Assembly: GCF_007989085.1 (NCBI RefSeq)
Contig: NZ_BJVJ01000016.1
Span: 1 to 64,000, forward strand
From: Pseudonocardia sulfidoxydans NBRC 16205
Lineage (GTDB): Bacteria; Actinomycetota; Actinomycetes; Mycobacteriales; Pseudonocardiaceae
Reading direction: 5' to 3'
Length of the DNA: 64,000 bases
Shown here one piece after another: positions 1 to 8,088 of this stretch. Each line of letters opens with the position of its first letter. Positions within the stretch are counted from its first letter, which is position 1. The notes beneath the pieces were generated by a model. It saw only the letters and a list, made by a program, of their open reading frames with translations, had not been told where the DNA came from and made no database searches. The translations under genes were made by a program, and so were the position numbers.

Positions 1-171
1 TATCCGGCTGGTGCCGTAGCGCTCGCACAGCTGCTGCTGGCCGAGCTTCGTGCCGGATCGCAGACGCCCGTAGAGCACGTCGTTGCGGATGAGGTCGGCG
101 ATCTGCTGACCGAGCGGGCGGCGGGACAGGCGCGGCCCTGTAGGGCCGTCGGCGTCGCGGGGGGCGCTCAT
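1..171 (-). CDS. GntR-family transcriptional regulator, N-terminal part (cut by window edge)
   Basis: Reading from the ATG at 171 towards base 1 gives 57 residues that form the start of a GntR winged helix: a basic leader, then an IADLIRNDVLYGRLRSG helix and the QLCERYGTSR recognition-helix region. The effector-binding domain lies outside the window; the leader style fits the FCD subfamily, but that cannot be seen. The gene diverges from the TetR gene at 284. It is the best local candidate for the factor that binds the 13-bp GTATACC motifs found before the four catabolic units, since FCD-type GntR proteins often recognise GTATAC-like cores. That link is inference. Confidence 0.85.
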   Translation of the reverse strand, partial: MSAPRDADGPTGPRLSRRPLGQQIADLIRNDVLYGRLRSGTKLGQQQLCERYGTSRI

Positions 172-248
172 CGCTCGGTACCGGTCCGGGCGCGCTCGTT
201 CCACATCGGCAGAATGATATTGCACTGCCCTGCGACGGCTGGATGCCG

Positions 249-283
249 TTGCCGCCACGCTCAAGAATAACTATTCTTCGCCG
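249..283 (+). promoter_or_regulatory. Leaderless sigma-A-type promoter of the TetR gene
   Basis: TTGCCG at 249-254 and TATTCT at 272-277 are separated by exactly 17 bp, and the GTG start codon follows the -10 box after 6 bp. No Shine-Dalgarno sequence precedes the GTG, so transcription probably starts at or next to the start codon and gives a leaderless mRNA. The -10 box is inside a perfect inverted repeat, which suggests repression of this promoter. Confidence 0.6.
263..278. promoter_or_regulatory. 16-bp inverted repeat, probable TetR operator
   Basis: AAGAATA at 263-269 and TATTCTT at 272-278 are exact reverse complements with a 2-bp spacer. The repeat covers the -10 box of the TetR gene and ends 5 bp before its start codon. 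Its AT richness stands out from the surroundings. The position and size fit an autoregulatory operator for the TetR protein encoded just downstream; binding is inferred. Confidence 0.6.
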
Positions 284-919
284 GTGACTGATACTGCCGG
301 GGGCGACGATCCACACGACGAGCTGCGGGAACGGCTGCTGCAGGCGGCGGCCGCGGTGTTCGCGCGAAACGGCTATGCGGGCACGAAGGTGATGGACATC
401 GTGCGTGAGGCCGGGCTGTCCACCGGCGCGATGTACGGACGCTTCCGGTCCAAGAACGAGCTCCTTCGCGAGGCGGTCGTCGGTCGCTCCACCCGGGTCG
501 GGTACATCGCCGCCGAGGCGGCGAGCCTCGCCGAGCTGTTCGACTACCCGGCGCGCTCGATCGGCAGACCGCTGACCGATGCCGAAGCCATGCGGCTCGA
601 GGCCTACGTGACCGCGCGCCGTGAGCCGGACGTGGCGGCTGCTGTCGCCGACGCCTACGCGGCGTGGCGGGAGAAGGTCGAACCGCTCGTCGCGTCCTCG
701 GCGATCGACGGCGGTCTTGCCGACGGCGTGGATGCGGAGGCCGCCCTGCTGCTCTTCCGGGCGATCTACTTCGGGCTGCTGCTGCACAGGGGGGCCGGCC
801 TGACGAGCCCCGAGCCGCAGGCGTGGACGGCGTTGCTGCGACGTGTCACCGCGGCCGTCACGTCCCCTCACCCGGGCGGGGCCGTCGCGGGAGGGGGTGA
901 CGCCGCGGCACCCGCTTGA
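284..919 (+). CDS. TetR-family transcriptional regulator
   Basis: A 211-residue protein with a TetR N-terminal helix-turn-helix at about residues 14-60 (AAAAVFARNGYAGTKVMDIV, then AGLSTGAMYGRFRSKNELL). The C-terminal ligand domain is not recognisable by eye. The GTG start fits the leaderless promoter at 249-283. It is divergent from a GntR gene and lies upstream of the UbiD operon, separated from it by 84 bp. It probably autoregulates through the palindrome at 263-278; whether it also controls the catabolic genes is unknown, because that palindrome is not seen at the other operons. Confidence 0.9.
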   Translation: MTDTAGGDDPHDELRERLLQAAAAVFARNGYAGTKVMDIVREAGLSTGAMYGRFRSKNELLREAVVGRSTRVGYIAAEAASLAELFDYPARSIGRPLTDAEAMRLEAYVTARREPDVAAAVADAYAAWREKVEPLVASSAIDGGLADGVDAEAALLLFRAIYFGLLLHRGAGLTSPEPQAWTALLRRVTAAVTSPHPGGAVAGGGDAAAPA

Positions 920-955
920 CAGTCGTCGTCCACCAGACTTGACTCATGGAATACG

Positions 956-968
956 GGATACCGTCTTC
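956..968 (+). promoter_or_regulatory. Putative regulon operator, site 1 (upstream of the UbiD operon)
   Basis: GGATACCGTCTTC matches the motif at 29245-29257 (GTATACCGTGTTC) at 11 of 13 positions and lies 35 bp before the UbiD start at 1004. TTGACA (916-921) and TTGACT (939-944) are possible -35 boxes nearby, but I cannot assign a convincing -10. The same motif occurs before the units at 15736 and 29294 and between 25772 and 25820. Confidence 0.5.
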
Positions 969-1003
969 AATCTGGGACGGTGCGAGCGCGGAACGAGGGT
1001 GCG

Positions 1004-2386
1004 ATGAAGCAGTCACTCCGCTCATGGATGGCGGACTCGGGGAAGGAGGCGGGCCTGCGTCGCGTCAACGACCTCGTCAACCCGATGGGGTACGAGGTGA
1101 CGGCGCTGCTCGCCCAGATCGAGGAATCGGATCCGGCACCGGTCCACTTCACCGCGGTCCGGTCCCTCGACGGGCGGCCCGGCAACTTCTCGCTGCTGTT
1201 CAACGCCTACGCGACGCGGCAGGCCGTCGGCACCGTCCTCGATCTCACGGCGGGTTCGTGGCGCGAGCTGCTGGAGCGCTACCTCGACCGTGAACGGGAG
1301 CTGCGCGACCCCGTCGTCGTGGCGGACGCACCAGTGCAGCAGCACGTCGTGACGGGGGCCGACGTCCGGCTCGAGGCGCTGCCGTTCGTCCGTCACGTCG
1401 AGCACGACGGCGGGCCCTACTTCACCCCGATCACGGTGTCCCGCAAGCCGAACGGGTGGGGACACAACCTGTCCTGGAACCGTGCGATGTACCTCGACCG
1501 CGACCACATGGGTGTACACGTCTCCCCGCGGCAGCTCTGGGGCCTGCACCGTGAGGCGGAGAACGACGGCCGCGACCTGCCCGTGGCCATGGTGCTGGGC
1601 CACCATCCGGCGTTCCACCTCGCCTCCGCCGCGCGGACCCCGCTGGAGGTCGACGAGTTCGCCGTCGCGGGCGCACTGCTCGGCGAACCGCTGGAGATGG
1701 TTCCCTCTCGCACCTTCGGCGCGGACCTGATGGTGCCCGCTCAGGCGGAGGTGGTCGTCGAGGGACGGCTGCTGGCCGGCCGCCGAGCCGCCGAGGGACC
1801 GTTCGGGGAGTTCATGCGTTACCTCGGTCCGCAGAAGCTCTCGCACGTCCTGGAGGTCGACGCCGTCACCTGGCGCGACGACCCCGTCGTCCTCGGGATC
1901 TTCACTGGGTACGCCGATCACCTCAACGCACACGTGTCGATCCACGCCGGCCACCTCGCCGCCGCGCGAACGGCCGTGCCCCAGGTCGAACAGGTCGCCT
2001 GGTTCCGCGGTGGCGGGCCGACCACCGCCGTCATCAGCATGCGCAAGACCGCGGACGGCCAGCCGATGCGCGCGGCGATGGCGGTCATGGCGCCGGCGAA
2101 CACGCTCAAGCAGGTGATCGTCGTCGACGACGACATCGACGTGTTCGACGCGCAGGAGGTGATGTGGGCCGTGTCGACGCGCGTCCGTGCGGACGTCGAC
2201 ATCGCCGTCCTGCCCAACCTCCAGGGTCACCTGCTCGACCCGTCCCAGCAGGGCTACGCCGGCACGACCGGGCTGGTGATCGACGCGACCTGGCCGCAGG
2301 GTGCGGTCCGGCCGCCCACCGCGCGGGTGCCCGACGCCGCGATCGCGGAGTTCCCACTGGGCTCGTACCGGATGGAAGGGGTCTGA
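1004..2386 (+). CDS. UbiD-family prenylated-FMN-dependent decarboxylase
   Basis: A 460-residue UbiD-type (de)carboxylase, which acts reversibly on aromatic, heteroaromatic or alpha,beta-unsaturated carboxylates using prenyl-FMN. The family Glu-Arg-Glu active-site signature is visible: Arg160 in SWNRAMYLD and Glu264/Glu269 in AEGPFGEF. I chose the ATG at 1004 because GAGGG precedes it; an in-frame GTG at 980 would add eight residues. The gene is first in a 14-gene operon whose last gene is UbiX, the cofactor-forming prenyltransferase, so the operon supplies its own cofactor. Substrate is unknown; HmfF (furandicarboxylate), phthaloyl-CoA and phenolic-acid decarboxylases are all possible relatives. 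Confidence 0.93.
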   Translation: MKQSLRSWMADSGKEAGLRRVNDLVNPMGYEVTALLAQIEESDPAPVHFTAVRSLDGRPGNFSLLFNAYATRQAVGTVLDLTAGSWRELLERYLDRERELRDPVVVADAPVQQHVVTGADVRLEALPFVRHVEHDGGPYFTPITVSRKPNGWGHNLSWNRAMYLDRDHMGVHVSPRQLWGLHREAENDGRDLPVAMVLGHHPAFHLASAARTPLEVDEFAVAGALLGEPLEMVPSRTFGADLMVPAQAEVVVEGRLLAGRRAAEGPFGEFMRYLGPQKLSHVLEVDAVTWRDDPVVLGIFTGYADHLNAHVSIHAGHLAAARTAVPQVEQVAWFRGGGPTTAVISMRKTADGQPMRAAMAVMAPANTLKQVIVVDDDIDVFDAQEVMWAVSTRVRADVDIAVLPNLQGHLLDPSQQGYAGTTGLVIDATWPQGAVRPPTARVPDAAIAEFPLGSYRMEGV

Positions 2387-2387
2387 C

Positions 2388-2600
2388 ATGCGGATGCGCG
2401 ACGAGGAGTGCCCGGACTGCGGGGCGCGCAACATCGTCGACAGCGGCATGTGCGACATCGGGACGGTCCGCATTCGGTGCGTCGGGTGCGCCGGGTACTT
2501 CCTGCCCTCGACGTCCTCGGGCAACCGCACGGTGGAGAATGTCACCAACGCCGGTGTCCCGATCACGGTGTGGGAACCGGCCGCGCGGCCGTCGACATGA
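2388..2600 (+). CDS. Small zinc-ribbon protein, putative third (D-type) subunit of the decarboxylase
   Basis: This 70-residue gene starts 1 bp after the UbiD stop. It has two Cys pairs (CPDC near residue 8, CVGC near residue 30) of a zinc ribbon, followed by FLPSTSSGNRTVENVTNAG. Hydroxyarylic-acid decarboxylase operons of the BsdBCD/VdcBCD type also carry a short Cys-rich D protein beside UbiX- and UbiD-like subunits. The position and size suggest the same role here. Sequence identity to known D subunits was not tested. Confidence 0.7.
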   Translation: MRMRDEECPDCGARNIVDSGMCDIGTVRIRCVGCAGYFLPSTSSGNRTVENVTNAGVPITVWEPAARPST

Positions 2601-4993
2601 CTGCGGCCGACACGGGGGTGCCCGGCGCCGGGGCCTGGGCGCTCCGGCGCGGGGACGCCCGGCTGCTCACCGGTGCGGGCGCGTACGTCGGCGACGTCGT
2701 GCGGGACGGGCAGCTGTGGCTCTCGGTCGTGCGCAGTCCGCTGGCACACGGACGCATCACCGCCGTCGACGTGACCGCCGCGGCCGCCGCGCCCGGCGTG
2801 CGCGTCGTCCTGACCGGCGCCGATCTGGACCGGGTCCCACGGATCCCGATCCGCGTGGTCGAGACGCCCAGGATGGCGGCCCGCCTGCAGCCGGTACTCG
2901 CGACCGATCGGGTCCGCTACGTCGGCGAGCCGGTCGCGGCCGTCGTCGCCGACGACCCGTATCACGCCGAGGACGCCGCCGAACTGGTCGACGTCGAGAT
3001 CGAGCCGCTCCCCGCCGTCGGCGGGCCGGACGACGTGACCCCGATGTGGGAGGACGGACTCGACAACGAGATCGCCGAGTTCAGGGCCACCAACGGTGAC
3101 GTGGACGCCGCCTTCGCGGGCGCGGACGTCGTCGTCGAGGCCGACTTCCGGGTCGCGCGTCAGTCCGGCCTGCCGATGGAGACCCGCGGGCTGGTCTGCG
3201 AGTGGTCCGACGGGTTCCTGCACATCTGGGGTGCCACCAAGTTCGTGCACTTCACCCGGCGCACGGTGGCCGGCTTCTTCGATCTCGATCCGGACCGCGT
3301 GATCTGTCACCGGGTCGACGTCGGCGGGATGTTCGGGGTGCGCGGCGAGGTCTACCCCGAGGACTTCCTGGTGCCGTGGGCCGCCCGGGTCACGGGCCGT
3401 CCGGTGAAATGGGTCGAGGACCGCCGCGAGCACCTGATGACGATCAACCACTCGCGCGACCACCGGCACCGCTTCGCGATCGCCGCCTCGCGCGACGGGC
3501 GGTTGCTCGCGTTCCGCAGCGACGGCACCATCGACGTCGGCGCCTACCCGCGGCCGATCGGTGCCCGGCTCCCGCAGAACCTCGCCGGGTCGTTCCCGGG
3601 CCCCTACCGCTGGACCGCGTTCGAGGCCCGGTGCCGCAGCGTCGCCAGCACGAAGACGCCGTCGGGCACCATGCGCGCCCCGTCGTCGGCAGAGGCGATC
3701 TTCGTGATGGAACGGGCGGTCGACATGGTCGCCCGCCGGCTGGGCCTGGACCCGCTGGAGCTGCGCCGCCGCAACCTCGTCCCGGCCGCCGACCTCCCGC
3801 TCACGGTGGACATGGGTGACGGCGGCGTGCACGCCGCCACCTACGACAGCGGCGACTACCCGGCGCAGCTCGACGAGGTACTGCGGCGCTGCGGGCACGA
3901 GGCGATGGTCGACGAGGTGGCGCGGCGCCGCGCCGCGGGCGAGCATGTCGGGGTCGGTCACGCGCTGTTCGTCGACCACTCCGGGATGGGCCGCGAGGAG
4001 ACGGTGGGGCTCGAGCTCGACACGTCCGGCACCTTCGTGCTGGGCACCTCGGCGACGGAGTTCGGCCAGGGTCTCGAGGACATGGCCGTCCGGGTGCTCG
4101 CCGACGCCCTCGACGTCGACGCGACCGACGTGCGGGTGCAGTCCGGTGCCAGCACCGCGCACGCCGGCGGCAACGGCACGTTCGCCTCGCGGTCCACGAT
4201 CTTCGTCGGCAGCGCCGCCGTGCACGCCGCCACGCAGCTGCTGGAGGTCGCCGAGTCCCGCGCCGCCACCCTGCTGAGCTGTCCGGCGACGCAGCTCGTC
4301 CGCACGCCGGACGGGTACAAGGCCGGGAGCAGGTCGATCGCGTGGAAGGAGCTGGCCCCGATCGAGACCGTCGGCCGGCACGCGATGGAGGAGCCGACGC
4401 ACGGGTTCGGCATCGCGCTGGCCGTGGCCGCCGTCGACCCGGGAACGCTCGCCGTGAGCGTCGAGCGGGTGGTGGTCGGCTACGACGTCGGGCGCGCGAT
4501 CGACCTGCCGGCCGTGCACAGCCAGCTCGCCGGGGGCGCCGCGATGGGCCTCGGCGGGAGCCTGCTGGAGTCGCTCACGTTCGACGCGCAGGGCCAGCCG
4601 CTCGGGGCGACCTTCATGGACTACCTGCTGCCGACGGCGGCCGAGATGCCACCGATCGACGTGCACGTCGTCGAGCTGGGCGGAGTCCCGGGCAACCCGC
4701 TGGGCGTCAAGGGAGCGGGCGAGGCGGGGATCAAGGGCATCGGGGGAGCGGTGGCCAACGCTGTCGCGGCCGCCCTCGGCGCCCCCGCGGCGCAGGGCGT
4801 GACGGCGCTGCCGATCCGCCCCGACGACCTCGCCCCGCTCCTGCCGTCACCCGTGACCCCCGCCGAACCGTCGGCCGCGCCACCGGCCCGGTCAGGATCG
4901 GCTGCCCGTCGGCGACCGGCAGCAGCCGTCGGGGGCGTGCTGGCCCTGGTCGCGGCGGGCTGGCTGGCCCGCCGGGGCCGGAAGGAGCGATGA
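2597..4993 (+). CDS. Molybdenum hydroxylase large (molybdopterin-binding) subunit with C-terminal membrane tail
   Basis: A 798-residue xanthine dehydrogenase/CO dehydrogenase-family large subunit. The aldehyde-oxidase a/b hammerhead region is at about 10-140, the Mo-cofactor domain follows (VDVGGMFGVRG), and the catalytic Glu lies in GVKGAGEAG near residue 700. Such enzymes hydroxylate aromatic or N/O-heterocyclic carbons with water. The ATG overlaps the previous stop (ATGA). Unusually, the last 40 residues form a Pro/Ala linker, then a hydrophobic stretch (AAAVGGVLALVAAGWLA) between arginine clusters, like a tail anchor. The FAD and 2Fe-2S subunits are encoded 18 kb away at 22816-24182, in the next operon. 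Confidence 0.92.
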   Translation: MTAADTGVPGAGAWALRRGDARLLTGAGAYVGDVVRDGQLWLSVVRSPLAHGRITAVDVTAAAAAPGVRVVLTGADLDRVPRIPIRVVETPRMAARLQPVLATDRVRYVGEPVAAVVADDPYHAEDAAELVDVEIEPLPAVGGPDDVTPMWEDGLDNEIAEFRATNGDVDAAFAGADVVVEADFRVARQSGLPMETRGLVCEWSDGFLHIWGATKFVHFTRRTVAGFFDLDPDRVICHRVDVGGMFGVRGEVYPEDFLVPWAARVTGRPVKWVEDRREHLMTINHSRDHRHRFAIAASRDGRLLAFRSDGTIDVGAYPRPIGARLPQNLAGSFPGPYRWTAFEARCRSVASTKTPSGTMRAPSSAEAIFVMERAVDMVARRLGLDPLELRRRNLVPAADLPLTVDMGDGGVHAATYDSGDYPAQLDEVLRRCGHEAMVDEVARRRAAGEHVGVGHALFVDHSGMGREETVGLELDTSGTFVLGTSATEFGQGLEDMAVRVLADALDVDATDVRVQSGASTAHAGGNGTFASRSTIFVGSAAVHAATQLLEVAESRAATLLSCPATQLVRTPDGYKAGSRSIAWKELAPIETVGRHAMEEPTHGFGIALAVAAVDPGTLAVSVERVVVGYDVGRAIDLPAVHSQLAGGAAMGLGGSLLESLTFDAQGQPLGATFMDYLLPTAAEMPPIDVHVVELGGVPGNPLGVKGAGEAGIKGIGGAVANAVAAALGAPAAQGVTALPIRPDDLAPLLPSPVTPAEPSAAPPARSGSAARRRPAAAVGGVLALVAAGWLARRGRKER

Positions 4994-4995
4994 CC

Positions 4996-6063
4996 ATGGA
5001 CTTCGGACTCTCGACCGACCGGGCCGACCTCGTGGACTGGGCGCGGGGTCTGGCCGCCCGGGCCGGCGGGCTCGACCACGTGCGCGGCCTGCGTACCGAC
5101 CCCGCGCCGGCGGCGACGAGCTATCGGGCCCTGGGTGCGGCCGGTCTCCTCGGGCTCGGCCTCGGTTCCGGGGACCAGCTCGACCGCGCGCTCGCGTGCG
5201 AACAGCTCGGGGCCGAGCTGCTCTGGACCCCCCAGTTCGACAGCGCGATCTGCACGGGCGAGCTGCTCGCGGCCACCGAGGGCGGCGACGTCCCGGCGGG
5301 ACTCCCGGACGGGTCGTGGATCGTCGCGGCCCCGCTCCACGCGCTCGCGCACCCCGTCGAGCTGCCGCCCGCCGACACGGCCGGCCCCGACGTCGTCGTG
5401 CGGTCACCGTGGCTGCCGATCGCGACGCACGTCGCCGTCGCGGTCTGGCTGCCGCCCGACCGTCACGAGGGCGACCTGGCGGTCGTCCTCGTCCCGCGCG
5501 CGGAATGGACCGCGCGCCCCGCCGGTTCCTACGTCGACCACCTCCCCGTCCACGAGACGCGCCTGCCGGCCGCGACCCTGCTCGACCGCGGCCGGGTGAT
5601 CGACCACGGCGACGTCGCCGCCGCGCTCGACGTCGCGACGAGCCGCACCCTGACGGCCGTCGCGGCCTTCGCCGTCGGGGCCGCGCGGCGGGCCCTGGAG
5701 ACGGCCGCCCGGTACGCGACCGACCGGGTCCAGTTCGGCAGGCCGATCGGGTCGTTCCAGGCGCAGCAGCACAAGCTCGCCGACGCCCTGCTGCACGTCC
5801 GGCAGGCCGAGCAACTCGTGCGTGCCGCGGCCGTGCGCACCGACCCCGCGGCGCACCGGCTCGCCTCGGCCGCGGCGGCCCGGCTGGCGCTCAAGGCCTT
5901 GCGGCAGGCCGCCTACACCGCCTCGATCGTCCACGGCGGCTACGGGCTGACGCTGGAGTTCGACGTCCATCTCTACTTCGTGTACGCGCAGATCCTCGAC
6001 GGCTGCTACGGACGCCTCGCGTCGCAGCGCCTCGCCGAGGAGTCCCGACGGGAGGCGTCTTGA
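4996..6063 (+). CDS. Acyl-CoA dehydrogenase-like protein, degenerate/short subunit
   Basis: About 355 residues. The C-terminal ACAD helical domain is clear (VGAARRALETAARYATDRVQ, FGRPIGSFQAQQHKLAD, IVHGGYGLTLEFDVHLY), but the middle beta-domain lacks the usual LTEPxxGSD flavin motif and is shortened. The next ACAD gene (6836) has that motif. In actinobacterial steroid catabolism such pairs form heteromeric dehydrogenases (FadE/ChsE type), and I infer the same here. AAGGAG lies 8 bp before the ATG at 4996, preferred over the in-frame ATG at 4990 that overlaps the previous stop. Confidence 0.85.
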   Translation: MDFGLSTDRADLVDWARGLAARAGGLDHVRGLRTDPAPAATSYRALGAAGLLGLGLGSGDQLDRALACEQLGAELLWTPQFDSAICTGELLAATEGGDVPAGLPDGSWIVAAPLHALAHPVELPPADTAGPDVVVRSPWLPIATHVAVAVWLPPDRHEGDLAVVLVPRAEWTARPAGSYVDHLPVHETRLPAATLLDRGRVIDHGDVAAALDVATSRTLTAVAAFAVGAARRALETAARYATDRVQFGRPIGSFQAQQHKLADALLHVRQAEQLVRAAAVRTDPAAHRLASAAAARLALKALRQAAYTASIVHGGYGLTLEFDVHLYFVYAQILDGCYGRLASQRLAEESRREAS

Positions 6064-6839
6064 CCACGCTCGACCAGCAGCAGACCGCGGAGGTCCTGCG
6101 CTCCGACCTCGGCCACGTCCGGGTGCTCACGCTGAACCGGCCGGAGAAGCTCAACGCCCTGAGCCCGGACGGGCACGGTCTGTTCGCCCGCGAGCTGCGA
6201 GCCTTCCGCGATGACGACGACGCGTGGGTGCTCGTGGTCACCGGGGCCGGGCGGGCGTTCTCCACCGGGCTGGACCTGTCCCGGGCGCCCAACATGATCG
6301 GGCGGCTGCCCGCGACCCTCAACGGGCCCGACGGCCTGGAGATCTGGAAGCCGATCATCGCCGCGTTGCACGGACACGTCGCCGGTGGGGGCTGCGAGAC
6401 CGCGCTGGCCTGCGACATCCGCATCGCCGCGGAGGACACCAAGATCGGGCTCACCGAGGTCCGCCGCGGTCTGATCCCGGGGGCCGGTGGCATCCAGCGG
6501 CTCGTGCGGCACCTCGCGTTCGGCGACGCCCTCAAGATCCTCTTCACGGGGGAGTGGGTGTCGCCGCAGGAGGCGCTGCGGATCGGACTGGTGCAGGAGG
6601 TCGTGCCCGCCGGACAGGACCTCGAGCGGGCCGTCGAGCTCGCGGAGCAGATCTGCACCAACGGGCCTCTCGCGGTCCGGGCGGTCAAGGAGGCCGCCTA
6701 CCGCGGCCACGACCTGCCGCTGCGGCACGCGCTCGTCCAGGACCAGCTGATCTCGCTGCGCAACCGGCAGAACGACGACGCCCGTGAGGGTGTGCGCGCC
6801 TTCGTCGAGAAGCGCCCGGCCCGGTTCACGGCGACGTGA
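6060..6839 (+). CDS. Enoyl-CoA hydratase/isomerase (crotonase) family protein
   Basis: A 259-residue crotonase-fold protein. The oxyanion-hole region (ALHGHVAGGGCETALACDIR) and the TEVRRGLIPGAGGIQRL segment with the usual first catalytic Glu are present. It probably hydrates or opens an unsaturated CoA thioester made by the adjacent dehydrogenases; in furoate pathways a member of this superfamily (HmfE) works on the hydroxylated ring CoA ester. The start is TTG at 6060, overlapping the previous stop, with GGAGG 5-6 bp upstream. No ATG or GTG fits better. Confidence 0.92.
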   Translation: MTTLDQQQTAEVLRSDLGHVRVLTLNRPEKLNALSPDGHGLFARELRAFRDDDDAWVLVVTGAGRAFSTGLDLSRAPNMIGRLPATLNGPDGLEIWKPIIAALHGHVAGGGCETALACDIRIAAEDTKIGLTEVRRGLIPGAGGIQRLVRHLAFGDALKILFTGEWVSPQEALRIGLVQEVVPAGQDLERAVELAEQICTNGPLAVRAVKEAAYRGHDLPLRHALVQDQLISLRNRQNDDAREGVRAFVEKRPARFTAT

Positions 6840-8041
6840 GCACCACGACGAGCCCGGCCGAACCCACGGCGGCGGTCGGCGAGATGGACGTCGTCCTCAC
6901 CCCGGAGCAGGAGGCGTTCCGCCAGGAGGTGCGTGCCTTCGCAGCGGAGGCGGTCACCCCGGAGCTGTTGCGACGCACGGGTGGCGCGATCGAGGCGTTC
7001 GTCCCCGAGTTCCACCGCGCCGTCGCCGACCACGGCTGGATCGGGGTCCAGTGGCCACGCGAGTACGGCGGGCAGGGACGCACCCCGGTGGACATGGCGG
7101 TGTTCTTCGAGGAGATGGGCCGGGCGCTCGCCCCGCTCGGGCGCTACGTCGGCAGCACCGTCTTCGTCGGCGGCTCGATCATCAGCTACGGACGCCCCGA
7201 CCAGCGTGCGGAGTTCCTCGGCCGGATCGCGGCGGGCGACCTGCTCGGCTCCTTCGCACTGACCGAGCCGGAGGCCGGATCCGACGCGGCCGCGCTGCGC
7301 ACCACGGCGGTCCGCGACGGCGACCACTACGTCGTCGACGGCGAGAAGGTGTTCATCTCCGGCGCGGAGCTCGCCGACTGCATCCTCACCGCCGTCCGCA
7401 CCGACCCGGCGGCCGGCAAGTACGCCGGCATCAGCCTGCTCCTGGTGCCGGGCGACGCGCCCGGGCTCTCGGTGCGACCGCTGCACACGGTGGCGGGGCT
7501 GCGGGTGAACGTCGTGGTCTACGACGGGGTGCGGGTGCCCGCCGACCGGCTGCTCGGCACCGAGGGCAACGGCTGGGCGCACCTACAGACGACGTTCGGG
7601 CTGGAGCGCTCCCTGTCGAGCGCGCAGCTCGTCGGCAGCCTGTTCCGGCTCTACCGCGACCTCCACGTGGCCGCGACGGCCGAGGTGCACGCCGGGCGGC
7701 TGGAACCGGCCCGGCTCGCCGACCTGCACGACTGCCGCGCCGAGCTGGAGGCGGCCCGGCTGCTGTCCTACCGCGCCTGCTGGCTCGACCAGAACGGGGC
7801 GATGACCCTCGACGAGGCCGCGGTCTGCAAGCTGACGCGCTCGGAGCTCGCGCTGCGGCTCGCCACCGTCGGGCTCGACCTGCTCGGCGAGGTCGGGCTG
7901 GTGGCCGGCCCCGACGGGGTCCTCGGCGGCCGGCTCGAGGCGCTCTACCGGCGGGCGCAGTTCTACATCACCGCCGGCGGGACCAACGACATCCAGCGTG
8001 GGCTGCTCGCGCAGCGCGGCCTCGGGCTGCCGCGCCGATGA
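6836..8041 (+). CDS. Acyl-CoA dehydrogenase
   Basis: A full-length 401-residue ACAD. The N-terminal helical domain is followed by GSFALTEPEAGSDAAAL (flavin/substrate motif, about 140-156) and a C-terminal domain ending TAGGTNDIQRGLLAQRGLGLP, typical of the FadE class. It oxidises an acyl-CoA to the enoyl-CoA and would pass electrons to ETF; etfB/etfA are at 49054-50815. It overlaps the crotonase stop (GTGA) and probably pairs with the degenerate ACAD at 4996. Confidence 0.93.
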   Translation: MSTTTSPAEPTAAVGEMDVVLTPEQEAFRQEVRAFAAEAVTPELLRRTGGAIEAFVPEFHRAVADHGWIGVQWPREYGGQGRTPVDMAVFFEEMGRALAPLGRYVGSTVFVGGSIISYGRPDQRAEFLGRIAAGDLLGSFALTEPEAGSDAAALRTTAVRDGDHYVVDGEKVFISGAELADCILTAVRTDPAAGKYAGISLLLVPGDAPGLSVRPLHTVAGLRVNVVVYDGVRVPADRLLGTEGNGWAHLQTTFGLERSLSSAQLVGSLFRLYRDLHVAATAEVHAGRLEPARLADLHDCRAELEAARLLSYRACWLDQNGAMTLDEAAVCKLTRSELALRLATVGLDLLGEVGLVAGPDGVLGGRLEALYRRAQFYITAGGTNDIQRGLLAQRGLGLPRR

Positions 8042-8088
8042 CCCCCGCCGATGACCCCGCCGACGAACACCACCGGGAGGAAGTGACC

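Noticed and set aside
1022-4666. Very long antisense open frame (over 1,200 codons) on the minus strand
   Set aside because: It is opposite the UbiD and Mo hydroxylase genes, is rich in Arg/His/Gly/Asp without recognisable domains, and arises from high GC third positions. The same applies to other long antisense frames, for example 15601-18501.
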